From positions 124,001 through 188,000 of the forward strand of contig CBDATW010000002.1 in NCBI GenBank assembly GCA_965200605.1: DNA of 64,000 bases, in the 5' to 3' direction. The notes below the pieces were generated by a model, which ran no database searches, was not told the origin of the DNA, and saw nothing but the letters and a program-made list of their open reading frames with translations. A program made the translations under genes and the position numbers. Of this stretch, positions 31,458 through 40,697 are shown piece by piece; within the stretch, counting starts at the first letter, position 1; every line of letters begins with the position of its first letter. Source of the DNA: CBDATW01 sp965200605. GTDB lineage: Bacteria > Bacillota_I > Bacilli_A > CBDATW01.

Positions 31458-31469
31458 AATAAAATTATA
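31458..31469 (-). promoter_or_regulatory. -10 box TATAAT placed for a leaderless murR-like mRNA
   Basis: TATAAT at 31469-31464 on the minus strand, then TTTATT, then the ATG at 31457. It abuts the palindrome at 31470-31487, so a repressor bound there would block it. Confidence 0.5.
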
Positions 31470-31487
31470 TATGAAAAATTTTTCATA
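31470..31487. promoter_or_regulatory. Perfect 18-bp palindrome, candidate RpiR operator
   Basis: TATGAAAAATTTTTCATA is a perfect palindrome between the divergent murR-like gene and murP, next to the -10 box of the former. Its place suggests an autoregulatory operator. Confidence 0.5.
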
Positions 31488-31519
31488 AAAGTATTTTTTT
31501 ATCAATTGTTTTGAAATAG

Positions 31520-31545
31520 TTTACATATTATTATAAAGATGTAAA
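31520..31545. promoter_or_regulatory. TTTACAT/ATGTAAA inverted repeat over the murP promoter
   Basis: Arms TTTACAT (31520-31526) and ATGTAAA (31539-31545) flank TATAAA, a likely -10 element of murP, and another TTTACA follows at 31551. Similar TGTAAA/TTTACA arms occur before nanE (36672-36699). The shared half-site suggests a common regulator of the island. Confidence 0.45.
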
Positions 31546-31577
31546 TAGAATTTACAAAAAAACAAAAAGGAGAAACA

Positions 31578-33080
31578 ATGAAAATTGACGCAAAAACAAA
31601 AGTAGCTCAAATTGTTAAGGCCTTTGGAGGAAAAGATAATATATCTTCTTTCTCAAATTGTCAAACAAGACTGCGAGTTACTATTAAAAACTTAAATAAA
31701 ATTAACAAAAAAGACATTGATAATATAAGTGGGTCATTTGGATCTGTTGTCACTGGTAAAACAGTACAAATTATTTTTGGTCCAGGAAAAGTTGTTGATG
31801 TTGCAAAAGCAATGAAAAAGGCCATTGGTAAATCTGGAAAAGTATTATCTGCTGCTGAAATTGCTGCTGAAGTAAAAGCTGATTATAAAGCAAAAAATAC
31901 ATCTCAATTCCAAATATTTATTGGTAAATTTTCAAATATTTTTGCTCCATTAATTATCGGATTTGTTGGTGCAGGTCTACTAGCTGGTATAGGTAGCTTG
32001 ATTGGTTCATCAGCATTAGGGCAAACAGCTGCAGGTAAATCATGAGTTGCACTATTTGGTCTATTATTATCAATTTGAAAATTCACATTCTTAGTAGTTG
32101 TGGGTTGAAGAACTTCTGAGACATTTGGTGGTTCAGGGGTGCTAGGTGCAGTAATTGCTGGAATGTATATCCCAGCCTTTGCAGGAGTATTACATAAAGT
32201 ATTTATTCCAGATGGCTCTGGTCTATCATTTCTAGGGTTACACATTGCTAACCCAGCATCACACATATTAACACAAGGATTTAGGCCATCGCTTGCTAAT
32301 GGCGTTTGAAAACTCGGTTATCCTAATGGTTCTGTCTTTGGGGTAATGATTTCTGCCTACCTTGTTGGAAAACTAGAATCAACATTTAGAAAAATTATCC
32401 CTGATAATCTAGATATGATTCTTAATCCCTTATTTGTATTAGTAACACTAATATTCTTAAACTTTGTATTAATTATTCCCTTTTCAGGAGCAGTGTTTCT
32501 AGGAATTGCCTTCTTATTTAAGACACTATATACAAACCCATTTGGTACAGCTATATTATCAGCATTATTCTTGATAACAGTTGTTTTTGGAGTACATCAA
32601 GGATTTGTACCAATCTATATTGCACTAGTTGCTGATATTGGAGTTAATGCTCTATTTCCAGTACTTGCCTTAGCTGGAGCAGCTCAGGTTGGTACCGGCA
32701 TTGCTCTTTATCTAAAGTCTAAAAAGGGTTCAATTATTAGAAAACAAATATCAGGAGCTATTGTTCCTGCCTTTCTTGGCATTGGAGAACCAATGATCTA
32801 TGGTGTTACTTTACCAAGATTTAGACCATTTATAACAGCCTCACTTGGAGCTGGTGTTGCCGGATTCTTTATGGGAGCTATAAACAGTTGAGGTCCAAGA
32901 GTTGTTGGTCTAAACACAATCTTTGGTCCATCAGGAATTTTGGCTACACCATTAATGACAACACCTGATGGTAATATTGGTTATGCTATTGGTATTTGAA
33001 TTGCAGCCTTGCTTGTAGCATATGGAGCAGGTTTTATAATCACTTGATTATTTGGAACTAAAAACGTTGATCTAAGTTAA
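31578..33080 (+). CDS. murP: PTS EIIBC transporter, MurP-type (N-acetylmuramic acid)
   Basis: The 500-residue membrane protein imports and phosphorylates a sugar. The N-terminal EIIB domain has the phosphocysteine in FSNCQTRLRVT (Cys28) and GSFGSVVTGKTVQIIFGPGK. A linker leads to the EIIC domain with about ten membrane segments, starting FIGKFSNIFAPLIIGFVGAGLLAG and containing the substrate-site block FLGIGEPMIYGVTLPRF. There is no EIIA domain, so an external EIIA is needed, as for MurP. The stop is followed directly by the murQ ATG, which makes MurNAc the likeliest substrate. Several tryptophans are TGA. The start has AAAAAGGAGAAAC. Confidence 0.9.
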
Positions 33081-33977
33081 ATGAAAACTAACAATATATC
33101 AAAAATTTCTATAGAAAAAAGAAATAAAAATACATTAAATATTGATACATCTAAAACCATAGACATGATCAATATGATAAACAAAGAAGACAAAAAGATT
33201 GCCCTAGCTATTGCTAAGGTCAATAAGCAAATTGCACAAGTTGTAGACATTTGTTTTAAATCTTTAAAAAACAATGGCAGAGTCTTTTATATTGGAGCTG
33301 GAACTTCTGGTAGACTAGGTATACTTGATGCCTCAGAAATTGTCCCCACATTTAATATGAAAAATAAATTTATTGGGATTATTGCTGGTGGAGATAAAGC
33401 CTTAAGACATTCAATAGAAGGTGCAGAAGATAGTAAAAGCCAGGCTGCAAAAGATCTTAGAAAATATAAAATAACAAAAAATGATGTTTTAATTGGAATT
33501 GCAGCATCTGGAAGAACACCTTATGTTAAATCTGGATTATTATGAGCAAAAAAGAAAAAAATTCAAACAATTTCTATTGCTACTTCAAATAATTCTGAAA
33601 TAGGGAAAATTGCTAAAGTGAAAATTGAAATTGATGTAGGACCTGAAGTTATTATGGGATCTACAAGAATGAAATCAGGTAGTGCTCAAAAAATGGTATT
33701 AAATATGATTTCTACATGTACTATGATTAAACTTGGGAAAGTTTATTCAAACTTAATGATTGATGTAGTATCTTCAAACTATAAGCTCCAAAAAAGAACT
33801 ATTAATATATTAAAAGAAATTACTGGCTGTGATGAAAAAAGAGCAATATTTATGCTTAAAAAATCAAAAAATAATATTAAATGTGCAGCGGTGATGCTGA
33901 AAAAAAATATAAATATAAATGAAGCAAATAAACTTCTTAAAAAACATAATGGGGTTTTAAGAGAAGTAATTGGTTAA
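33081..33977 (+). CDS. murQ: N-acetylmuramic acid 6-phosphate etherase
   Basis: MurQ cleaves the lactyl ether of MurNAc-6-P, giving GlcNAc-6-P and lactate. The 298-residue protein is full length. It has FYIGAGTSGRLGILDASEIVPTF, the SIS segment IGIAASGRTPYVKSGLLWAKK, DVGPEVIMGSTRMKSGSAQK and a C-terminal UBA-like region (TGCDEKRAIFMLKKSKNNIKCAAVML, in part). Its ATG directly abuts the murP TAA with no own binding site, so it is translationally coupled. A wall-less bacterium can only obtain MurNAc from other bacteria or their debris. Confidence 0.96.
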
Positions 33978-33985
33978 TTAAAAAT

Positions 33986-34023
33986 AAATTCTACACCTTT
34001 CAGTTAAAGTGTAGAATTTTTTT
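33986..34023 (+). terminator. Terminator after murQ
   Basis: AAATTCTACAC and GTGTAGAATTT form an 11-base-pair stem with a 12-base loop followed by TTTTTTTG. It also overlaps the end of the nagB relic on the other strand. Confidence 0.75.
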
Positions 34024-34162
34024 GTTTTAATATTTTTTTAAGTTGTGCTGCATTTTCATCAAGAAATGCTTCGGCATCAGAATGACTTTGAAGCACAGTT
34101 GATGGAATGTTAATATCAACATTATCTTCAACTAAATTTTTAATTAACTCTGCTTTATTCTT
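34004..34162 (-). pseudogene. Relic of a second nagB (3' end only)
   Basis: The minus strand encodes KNKAELIKNLVEDNVD, then INIPSTVLQSHSDAEAFLDENAAQLKK and a stop. It aligns with the C terminus of the intact NagB at 37537 (GKNKAQAIKDTVEGN, IPSSSLQNHPDVELFIDEGAAHF). An in-frame TAG precedes the homologous part, and nothing of the first ~195 residues remains. It lies right after the EIICB gene, suggesting a lost EIICB-nagB operon. It cannot encode an enzyme. Confidence 0.85.
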
Positions 34163-34179
34163 CTAGATGCAATTAAATA

Positions 34180-35905
34180 TTAAAAGTTATATTTTGAATT
34201 TATTTTTTCAGCGAGAATTGTTGATTTTCCACCAAAAATTGCTTGGACATTTTTATCTTTCTGGATAATTCCAGATGCTCCAAGACCTTTAATTCCTTCT
34301 TGATCAATAACACTAACTTTTTTAACAGTTACTCTTAATCTAGAGGCACATGCAAATACATTTTCAATATTTGATGGCCCACCTAGAAATTTAACTATTT
34401 TATCAATGTCTGCATTACTTGTTTTTGAGTTTTTAAACTTTTTTTCTTTATATATTTTTTTATCGATCAATTCAACATCTTCATCATCTTCACGGCCAGG
34501 TGTCTTTCAATCGAATTTTTTAATCATATATGTAAATGTGACAAATCCAATTATGGCAAATAGGATTGATAGGGGTATTGCTCATAGGAATCTAGTTCCT
34601 TTTTGTGCAGGCAGAGCTCCATAGATTATATAATCTATGAACCCTCTAGCAAATCCAACTCCCACATGGGCTCCTGCTAATTTCATTAACATATAGGCCA
34701 AACCTGATAGAGGTACATATATTAGATAGTAAAATAATGGTGCAATAAATAGGAATGAGAATTCAAGCGGTTCAGTAATACCTGTTAGAAAGGCTACAAG
34801 CATTGCAGATCCGATAATTGCCATTGTTTTTTTACGTTTTTCTTTATGTGCTGTATAAATTAAAGCAGCACCAATACCTTGAGTGGCACCAAGATAAATT
34901 GGATAGTCTTGAGTGAATCTACCTGCATATGTTCCAGTGTGGACAGCAATTCATTTATAAATAGGTAGAGATTCTCCTCCACTAACTGGAAGAGATTTCA
35001 ATGGAAGTCCATTAATAAAGTTTCAAATGTTGTGATCACCAATAATTGAAACTGCACCTCTTTGTTCAAAAGCTGCCTTAATAGTTCCAAATGCAGTATC
35101 ACCTGCTACACCTAATGATTCAGCTGCATTAATAATAGATGGTAATGTTAATTCTCCTCCTAGAGGAGTTTGTCAAGCTAGACCAATCACAATATGGTGT
35201 AGACCAAATGGCATTAATGATCTACCTAGCATACCATAAAGTAGTCCATCAGTTCCGCCTGGTGCTGAGGCTGCAATTGTTCCTAATGTTGAAATCATTT
35301 GTCCAACAAATGGTCAAAAAATTAGGAAAATAAGGCTTGTAAGAATCACAAATGGCATCATAATAATTGGGACAAATCTAATTCCAGAGAAGAATGATAG
35401 AGATGGTACAAATTCTATATCAGATCATTTATTCATGATTCATGAAGTCAATGCACCAATTGTCATACCACCAAATATTGATGTTTGCATTGATGTAATA
35501 CCTAGGTTTTTACCAATCATATATGCAAGTTTTGGATCAGTGTGGAATCAAAGAATATCTTTGAAGTTTCCTGCTGCATCATAATGGATAAATGCATCTT
35601 GCATAGATGTGAATACCAAATATCCTAAGATAAATATAAATGTTGCTGAATTTTTATTCTTTCTTGTAAATGTCATTGCTGTAGCTGCACCAAATAGTAA
35701 TGGCAGATTAGCAAAAACAATACCTGAGACTGAAAAGAAAAATTTAGCGACTTGTTGTGCTGTGTCTCCAGTTAAGTTTGAACTAATAGCTCCACCTATT
35801 CCAAGTAGTAAACCAGCTATTGGAAGAATTGAAATAGGCAGCATAAAGGCTCTAGATAACTTAACCAAAATATCTCTTATGCTGATTTTTTTGGGTTTTT
35901 TTCAT
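34180..35905 (-). CDS. PTS EIICB transporter, glucose/GlcNAc family, frameshift near start
   Basis: The ~574-residue protein has an N-terminal EIIC domain (KLSRAFMLPISILPIAGLLLGIGG, many membrane segments, ITEPLEFSFLFIAPLFYYL) and a C-terminal EIIB (FLGGPSNIENVFACASRLRVTV, with the phosphocysteine in FACASRLR). The best start, ATG 35905 after AAGGAG, is one base out of frame with the rest. Removing one A from either A7 run at 35896-35902 or 35886-35892 (minus-strand sense) gives MKKPKKISIRDILVKLSRAF. A TTG at 35868 is a poorer in-frame alternative. Next to nanE, nagA and nagB, it likely carries an N-acetylhexosamine such as GlcNAc or ManNAc, but the substrate is inferred. Confidence 0.85.
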
Positions 35906-35918
35906 TTTAGCTCCTTGT

Positions 35919-36621
35919 TTATTTTCTAAATTTTAATTTTTCAACAAATTGGCTAGTGATAAATTTAGGTCTTGTGATGGCAGAACCAACTACTACTGCA
36001 TCTGCTCCAATTAAATATGCATTTTTGGCATCTTCAGGTGTATCAAAACCACCTTCAGCAATAGCTGCACAATGAGCATAAATCCACAACTTTTCTTAAA
36101 AACTCATAATTTTTATCAGTATTTTTTTGGTGTTGTGTTTCCTTTGTGTAACCATTAAGAGTTGTAGCAATGATTTTAAATCCTAATTTAATGGCATTTT
36201 TGGCATCTTCAACATTTGAACAGTCAGCAAGAAGTACTTGATCTTTATTTTTATTTTTTAAAGCATAATCAAAGATTGTTGCTAAATCTTCATTTGGTCT
36301 TGTCCTTAATGTAGCATCAATTGCTATGATATCAACATTACTATCAATCAATTGTTTAACTTCGTTAATCGAAGGCGTGATGACAACATCTGAATTATGA
36401 TATTTTCTTTTAATTAAGCCTATAATTGGAACATCTAAATTTTCTTTCATGCCTTTTATATTGTGAATTTGACTTGTTCTAATAAAGTCTGCTCCACCAT
36501 TTAATGCAGCTTTTGCAAACTTTAGCATTATTCCCTTTCCGTATAAAGGCTCGTCTTCTAATGCTTGGCAAGAAACGATAAATGGCTTTTGAAATCCAAG
36601 TATAGATTTAGTTGGTTTCAT
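35919..36621 (-). CDS. nanE: N-acetylmannosamine-6-phosphate 2-epimerase, +1 frameshift
   Basis: NanE converts ManNAc-6-P to GlcNAc-6-P. The first 180 or so residues run intact (FIVSCQALEDEPLYGKGIMLKFA, GADFIRTSQIHNI, VPIIGLIKRKYHNSDVVITPS, IIAIDATLRTRPN, DCSNVEDAKNA, IIATTLNGYT). At about 36084 the frame changes by one base, and the end continues as AHCAAIAEGGFDTPEDAKNAYLIGADAVVVGSAITRPKFIT. Deleting one G from GTGGAT restores a 233-residue enzyme of normal length. The start has AATAAGGAGATAAG. It lies 13 bases upstream of the EIICB gene, so the two are co-transcribed. Confidence 0.88.
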
Positions 36622-36658
36622 CTTATCTCCTTATTTTTTTATTTGTTGAAATTTGTTT

Positions 36659-36671
36659 GTGAATTATTCAC
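36659..36671. promoter_or_regulatory. Inverted repeat GTGAAT-T-ATTCAC before nanE
   Basis: A perfect six-base inverted repeat with a one-base centre lies 38 bases upstream of the nanE start, between nanE and the rpiR gene. It is a candidate operator. Confidence 0.4.
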
Positions 36672-36699
36672 TTGTAAAAATTAATGTAATTATTTACAA
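36672..36699. promoter_or_regulatory. 28-bp imperfect palindrome (TTGTAAA...TTTACAA) before nanE
   Basis: Arms TTGTAAA and TTTACAA surround an AT-rich centre that is itself nearly symmetric. It directly adjoins the GTGAAT repeat and resembles the TTTACAT/ATGTAAA repeat before murP. Confidence 0.45.
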
Positions 36700-36769
36700 C
36701 ATTATTTTATCAACAATAAGATATAATAAATTATCTAAATTTGGCATATTAGGAAAAAAAATTCCTATT

Positions 36770-37492
36770 CTATTTTTTTTCTACCATAGATGCAATCATA
36801 TGGACAGCCACCATTCTAGAAACAAGGGATGTCTGCATTGAATTACTATTATCATTATCAAAAAAAGGTATATATAAATTATAGTTTGCTATTTTAGATA
36901 ATGTGTTGTTAGTTTTTTCAGTGAGTGAAATAATTTTATTTTTTCTTTTAAAGGCATTACAGAAACTTATAATATTTTCAGTCTCACCAGATCCAGAAAT
37001 TGCAAAAAGTAAAATTTTATCTTTTGATTCCATAATTGCTTTTTTTTCAATTAGTTTGTGAGAAATAGCTCTTGAGTTATATCCTAATCTATATAATAGA
37101 TTAGATGCTATTTCAGCGACTATAAAGCTATCACCTTCTCCACAAAATACAATAAATTTATGTCTTTTTATTTCTTTAATAATTGAATCAATATCTTTTT
37201 GATTGTTTATTTTATCTAATTGAATTAAATCATTTATATAAGAATTAATGATTGAATCACTAACATTATTGTTATTTACTAAATCTTTTAGTGAATTTTT
37301 TAGATCTTTAAAACCAGAATATCCTAGCTTTCTTACTAGTCTTGAAACAACTGCTTTTGAAGAATTAACCTTGGTTGATATTTCTTCAATGGACATTGTT
37401 GGTATTTTTGATATTGAATCATTTAAATATATTAATATTGCTTTTTCGGTATTGGTTAACTTAACATTTTCTTTTAGTTTAAAGAATTTCAT
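36770..37492 (-). CDS. RpiR-family transcriptional regulator
   Basis: The 240-residue protein has an N-terminal HTH (MSIEEISTKVNSSKAVVSRLVRKLGYSGFKDLKNSL, in part) and a SIS domain (FIVFCGEGDSFIVAEIASNLLYRLG, ILLFAISGSGETENIISFCN). The order, length and the RLVRKLGYSGFKDLK signature fit RpiR/NanR-type regulators of amino-sugar genes. It lies between nagB and nanE on the same strand, with GGAG before the ATG. The ligand is probably GlcN-6-P, GlcNAc-6-P or ManNAc-6-P, by context. Its C terminus (HMIASMVEKK) is complete. Confidence 0.9.
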   Translation of the reverse strand: MKFFKLKENVKLTNTEKAILIYLNDSISKIPTMSIEEISTKVNSSKAVVSRLVRKLGYSGFKDLKNSLKDLVNNNNVSDSIINSYINDLIQLDKINNQKDIDSIIKEIKRHKFIVFCGEGDSFIVAEIASNLLYRLGYNSRAISHKLIEKKAIMESKDKILLFAISGSGETENIISFCNAFKRKNKIISLTEKTNNTLSKIANYNLYIPFFDNDNSNSMQTSLVSRMVAVHMIASMVEKK

Positions 37493-37536
37493 TTAATTTA
37501 CTCCATACAAATATTATATCATATAAATTATTTTAA

Positions 37537-38259
37537 CTATTTAATAAAGTGGGCTGCGCCTTCATCTATAAATAGCTCTACATCAGGGTGATTTTGAAGA
37601 GATGAAGATGGAATGTATGTGCCAATATTTCCTTCAACTGTATCTTTAATAGCCTGCGCTTTATTTTTACCAAATGCTATTAAAATAATTTTTTTAGCTT
37701 TAAGAATTGTGCCAATTCCCATTGAAATTGCCGTTTTTGGAACTTTGTCTGTTGAATTAAAAAACCTACTGTTTGTTTCAATTGTTTCTTTTGTTAAATA
37801 CACTTCTCTTGTAATTGTATCAAATTCTGAACCTGGTTCGTTAAATCCAATATGAGCATTTGTCCCAATGCCAAGAACTTGAAGATCAATTGGATTTTCA
37901 TCTAATAGCTTTTCATATTTACTTGAATTTTCATTTATATTTCCAATACCACTTGGAATATAAGTGTTACTTTTATTAATATCAATATGATTAAAAAATG
38001 TATCATTCATAAAAAAGTGATAAGACTTGGGATGATTAGGTTGTAAACCACAATACTCATCTAAATTAAATGTTTTAACATCACTAAATGATAATTCTTT
38101 ATTTTTATAAAATTCAATTAAAGCCTCATACATTAATATAGGAGATGAGCCAGTTGCTAGACCTAAATTAGCATTAGGTTTTTTATTAATTAATTCTTTG
38201 ATTAATTTTGCAGCTGCTCTAGATGACTCTTGATGAGTTTTAAAAATATTAATTTTCAT
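37537..38259 (-). CDS. nagB: Glucosamine-6-phosphate deaminase
   Basis: NagB converts GlcN-6-P to fructose-6-P and ammonia, the entry point to glycolysis. The 240-residue protein has LGLATGSSPILMYEALI, TFNLDEYCGL, and GIGTNAHIGFNEPGSEF with the catalytic Asp and His region. I chose the ATG at 38259 because AAGGAGA precedes it; an upstream ATG nine codons earlier lacks a site. It overlaps the nagA stop by 11 bases. A degraded second copy of its 3' end lies at 34004-34162. Confidence 0.96.
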   Translation of the reverse strand: MKINIFKTHQESSRAAAKLIKELINKKPNANLGLATGSSPILMYEALIEFYKNKELSFSDVKTFNLDEYCGLQPNHPKSYHFFMNDTFFNHIDINKSNTYIPSGIGNINENSSKYEKLLDENPIDLQVLGIGTNAHIGFNEPGSEFDTITREVYLTKETIETNSRFFNSTDKVPKTAISMGIGTILKAKKIILIAFGKNKAQAIKDTVEGNIGTYIPSSSLQNHPDVELFIDEGAAHFIK

Positions 38260-39364
38260 ATTGTATTTCTCCTTGTAAGATAACATTTTTAATCTCTAGA
38301 TTGTTATCTAAACAAACTAAATCGGCATCTTTACCAATTTCTATTGTGCCTTTATTTTTTAAATTATGATATTTTGAAACATTAATAGTTGCCATTGATA
38401 AAATATCTTCAAGAGCTATATTAGTGTTTTGTTTTAGTCCTTTAATAATATCTATTAGTGAAGAAGCTGATCCAGCAATTGTTTTTTTATCACCAAGAGT
38501 GACTTTATTGCCAACTTTAAAAACATTTTGCTCTCCAAGTGAGTATTGCCCATCTTCCATACCAGCAGCCATCATTGCATCAGTTATTAGAATTGTTTGA
38601 TCTTTGCCTTTTAAATTTATAAAATCTATGATGCTTTGATATGAGTTATGAATTCCATCTCCAATAATTTCGCCATAAATATTTTCTCTTGCAACAAAAC
38701 CGGTTGTTTGGTTTTTTAATGATTTAGGCATTGCATTAAATGCATGCGTGATTCCTGTTGCACCATGTTCAACAGCACCGGTTACTTGTCTTTGATTGGC
38801 CACAGTATGACCTATTTGCATTTTAATACCAAGTTTTTTACCTAATTTCACCATTGTAAAATCTTTATCTTCCTCTGGGGCAAATGTCATTACTTTTAAT
38901 TTGTTGTTAGAAATTTCAAATAGTTCCCTAAGCAATTGATTGTTTGGTTTTAAAATAAATTTTTCTATCTGGGCTCCTTTTTTAACCTTTGATATAAAAG
39001 GACCTTCAGCATGAATGCCAATTATTTGACTTTGGGCATTTCCTCTATGATTTGAAGCATATTTAAACATCTTTTTTGTATTTTCAATAGATTGAGTAAC
39101 ACTTGTTGCAAAAATACTTGTAGTTCCTGTTTTTAATATTGAACTTAAAATAGTATCATAAGCATCCTTATTTGCTTCCATAAAATCATGACCAGCAAAA
39201 CCATGACAGTGATTGTCAATAAAACCAGGAGATAAAACATCTACTTCTAAATCAAATTCCTTTAAATCGCTAGAAACATTAGCAATTTTTTTACCTCTGA
39301 TTTCTACAAAAATATTTTTTTTAAACTCTCTTGCAATAAGTGCTCTTTTTGCTTTTATAATCAT
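38249..39364 (-). CDS. nagA: N-acetylglucosamine-6-phosphate deacetylase
   Basis: NagA removes acetate from GlcNAc-6-P. The 371-residue amidohydrolase has LSPGFIDNHCHGFAGHDFMEAN, HAEGPFISKVKKGA, GHTVANQRQVTGAVEHGATGITHAFNAM (in part), and the late MMAAGMEDGQYSLG. The ATG at 39364 starts the expected MIIKAKRALIA; its binding site is weak, and an earlier GTG inside ffh is less likely. It follows ffh after 13 bases. nagA-nagB is the first part of the amino-sugar block inserted between ffh and rpsP. Confidence 0.95.
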   Translation of the reverse strand: MIIKAKRALIAREFKKNIFVEIRGKKIANVSSDLKEFDLEVDVLSPGFIDNHCHGFAGHDFMEANKDAYDTILSSILKTGTTSIFATSVTQSIENTKKMFKYASNHRGNAQSQIIGIHAEGPFISKVKKGAQIEKFILKPNNQLLRELFEISNNKLKVMTFAPEEDKDFTMVKLGKKLGIKMQIGHTVANQRQVTGAVEHGATGITHAFNAMPKSLKNQTTGFVARENIYGEIIGDGIHNSYQSIIDFINLKGKDQTILITDAMMAAGMEDGQYSLGEQNVFKVGNKVTLGDKKTIAGSASSLIDIIKGLKQNTNIALEDILSMATINVSKYHNLKNKGTIEIGKDADLVCLDNNLEIKNVILQGEIQYEN

Positions 39365-39377
39365 CTTAAATTTACTT

Positions 39378-40697
39378 CTATAATCTTGGGAATTTATTTC
39401 CAAAACCACCTTTTTGATTTTTCATAAGTTTTGCCATTTTAATCATTTGATCATATTGAGTTAAAAGTTTATTGTATTCTTGGGCATTTCTTCCAGAACC
39501 TTTAATAATTCTTGCTTTTCGAGTTTTATCCCTGATAATTAATTTGGGATTTTTTCTCTCTTTTTCAGTCATTGAATCAACTATTGCTTGAATAACCTTA
39601 ATTTGGGAATCCAATTGAGCTTTTTGTTCTTCTGTAATTTTGGGAATTCCAGGAATTAATCCAGCAAGTTTTCCAAGGCCAAGTTTTTGGACTGATTTCA
39701 TTTGAAATAGCATGTCTTTAAAATTAAATTTACCAGACATAATTTTATTACCAACTTTTGTTGCTGATTTTTCATCAATAATTTCTTTAACTTCTTCAAC
39801 AAAAGTGACAACATCTTTCATTCCCAAAATCTTTTTAACTCATTTTTTAGGATCAAATGTTTCAAGAGCTTCTACTTTTTCACCTGTACCCACAAATACA
39901 ATTGGTGTTCCAATAGAATATTTAACAGAAAGAGTTGCTCCCCCTTTAGCATCGCCATCAGCTTTAGTTAAGATTGCTCCTGTTAAATCAAGGGCATCAT
40001 TAAAACCTTTGGCTACATTTAGTATCTCTTGACCAGAAAGGGCATCAATTGCAATTAAAATATCTTGCGGGTTGATTTCTTTTTTAATTTCTCCAAGTTC
40101 ATCCATTAGTTCATTATCTATATGTAGCCTACCTGCAGTATCAATAATTAAAGTATCAAATTTATTTTCTTGGGCATATTTATTGGCTTCTTTAACAGTT
40201 TGGAGTGGATCTTGTCTTCCTTTTTCAAAAACTTCAAAATTATTATCAGCTCCCAGTTTTTTAATTTGCTCAATAGCTGCTGGACGATAAATATCAGCTG
40301 CCACCACCAACACTTTCTTTTTATGTTTTTCTTTTAAAAATTTTGTAACTTTAGCAATTGATGTTGTTTTACCAGAACCTTGTAAACCAACAAACATTAT
40401 TTTATGATATGGGATATCTGTTTTTAAACTAATTTGGTTTTTACCAAGAATTTCTAAAATTTCATCATGAACAATTTTAATAAAAGCCTCAGAGGCACTA
40501 AGGCCTTTTTCTACTTCTACACCAGCGGCTTTTTCTGTTAAGTTAACTGTAATTTTATTAACAATATCTAAATTAACATCAGCTTCAAGCAAAGAAACCT
40601 TAACAGCTTTAATGGCATCTGTAATATTTTCTTGACTAATTGTAGTTTTAGATTTTAGTGAAGAGAAGGTTTGTTGTAATTTATTGCTTAGTTGCAT
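39378..40697 (-). CDS. ffh: Signal recognition particle protein Ffh
   Basis: Ffh binds signal peptides and SRP RNA for co-translational membrane targeting. The 439-residue protein has the N domain, G domain with GLQGSGKTTSIAKV, DTAGRLHIDNELM and TKADGDAKGGATLS, and the M domain ending RIIKGSGRNAQEYNKLLTQYDQM and a methionine- and lysine-rich tail. The start overlaps ylxM by 17 bases and has AAAAGGAGTCCAAAA. One TGA tryptophan lies near 39839. Confidence 0.97.

Noticed and set aside
36751..36766. AGGAA-TTTTTT-TTCCT hairpin after the rpiR gene
   Set aside because: The stem is only five base pairs and no T run follows, so it is too weak to call a terminator.
39364..39409. Longer nagA starting at a GTG inside ffh
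   Set aside because: The extra 15 residues do not resemble NagA and overlap the ffh end; MIIKAKRA is the family-like start.
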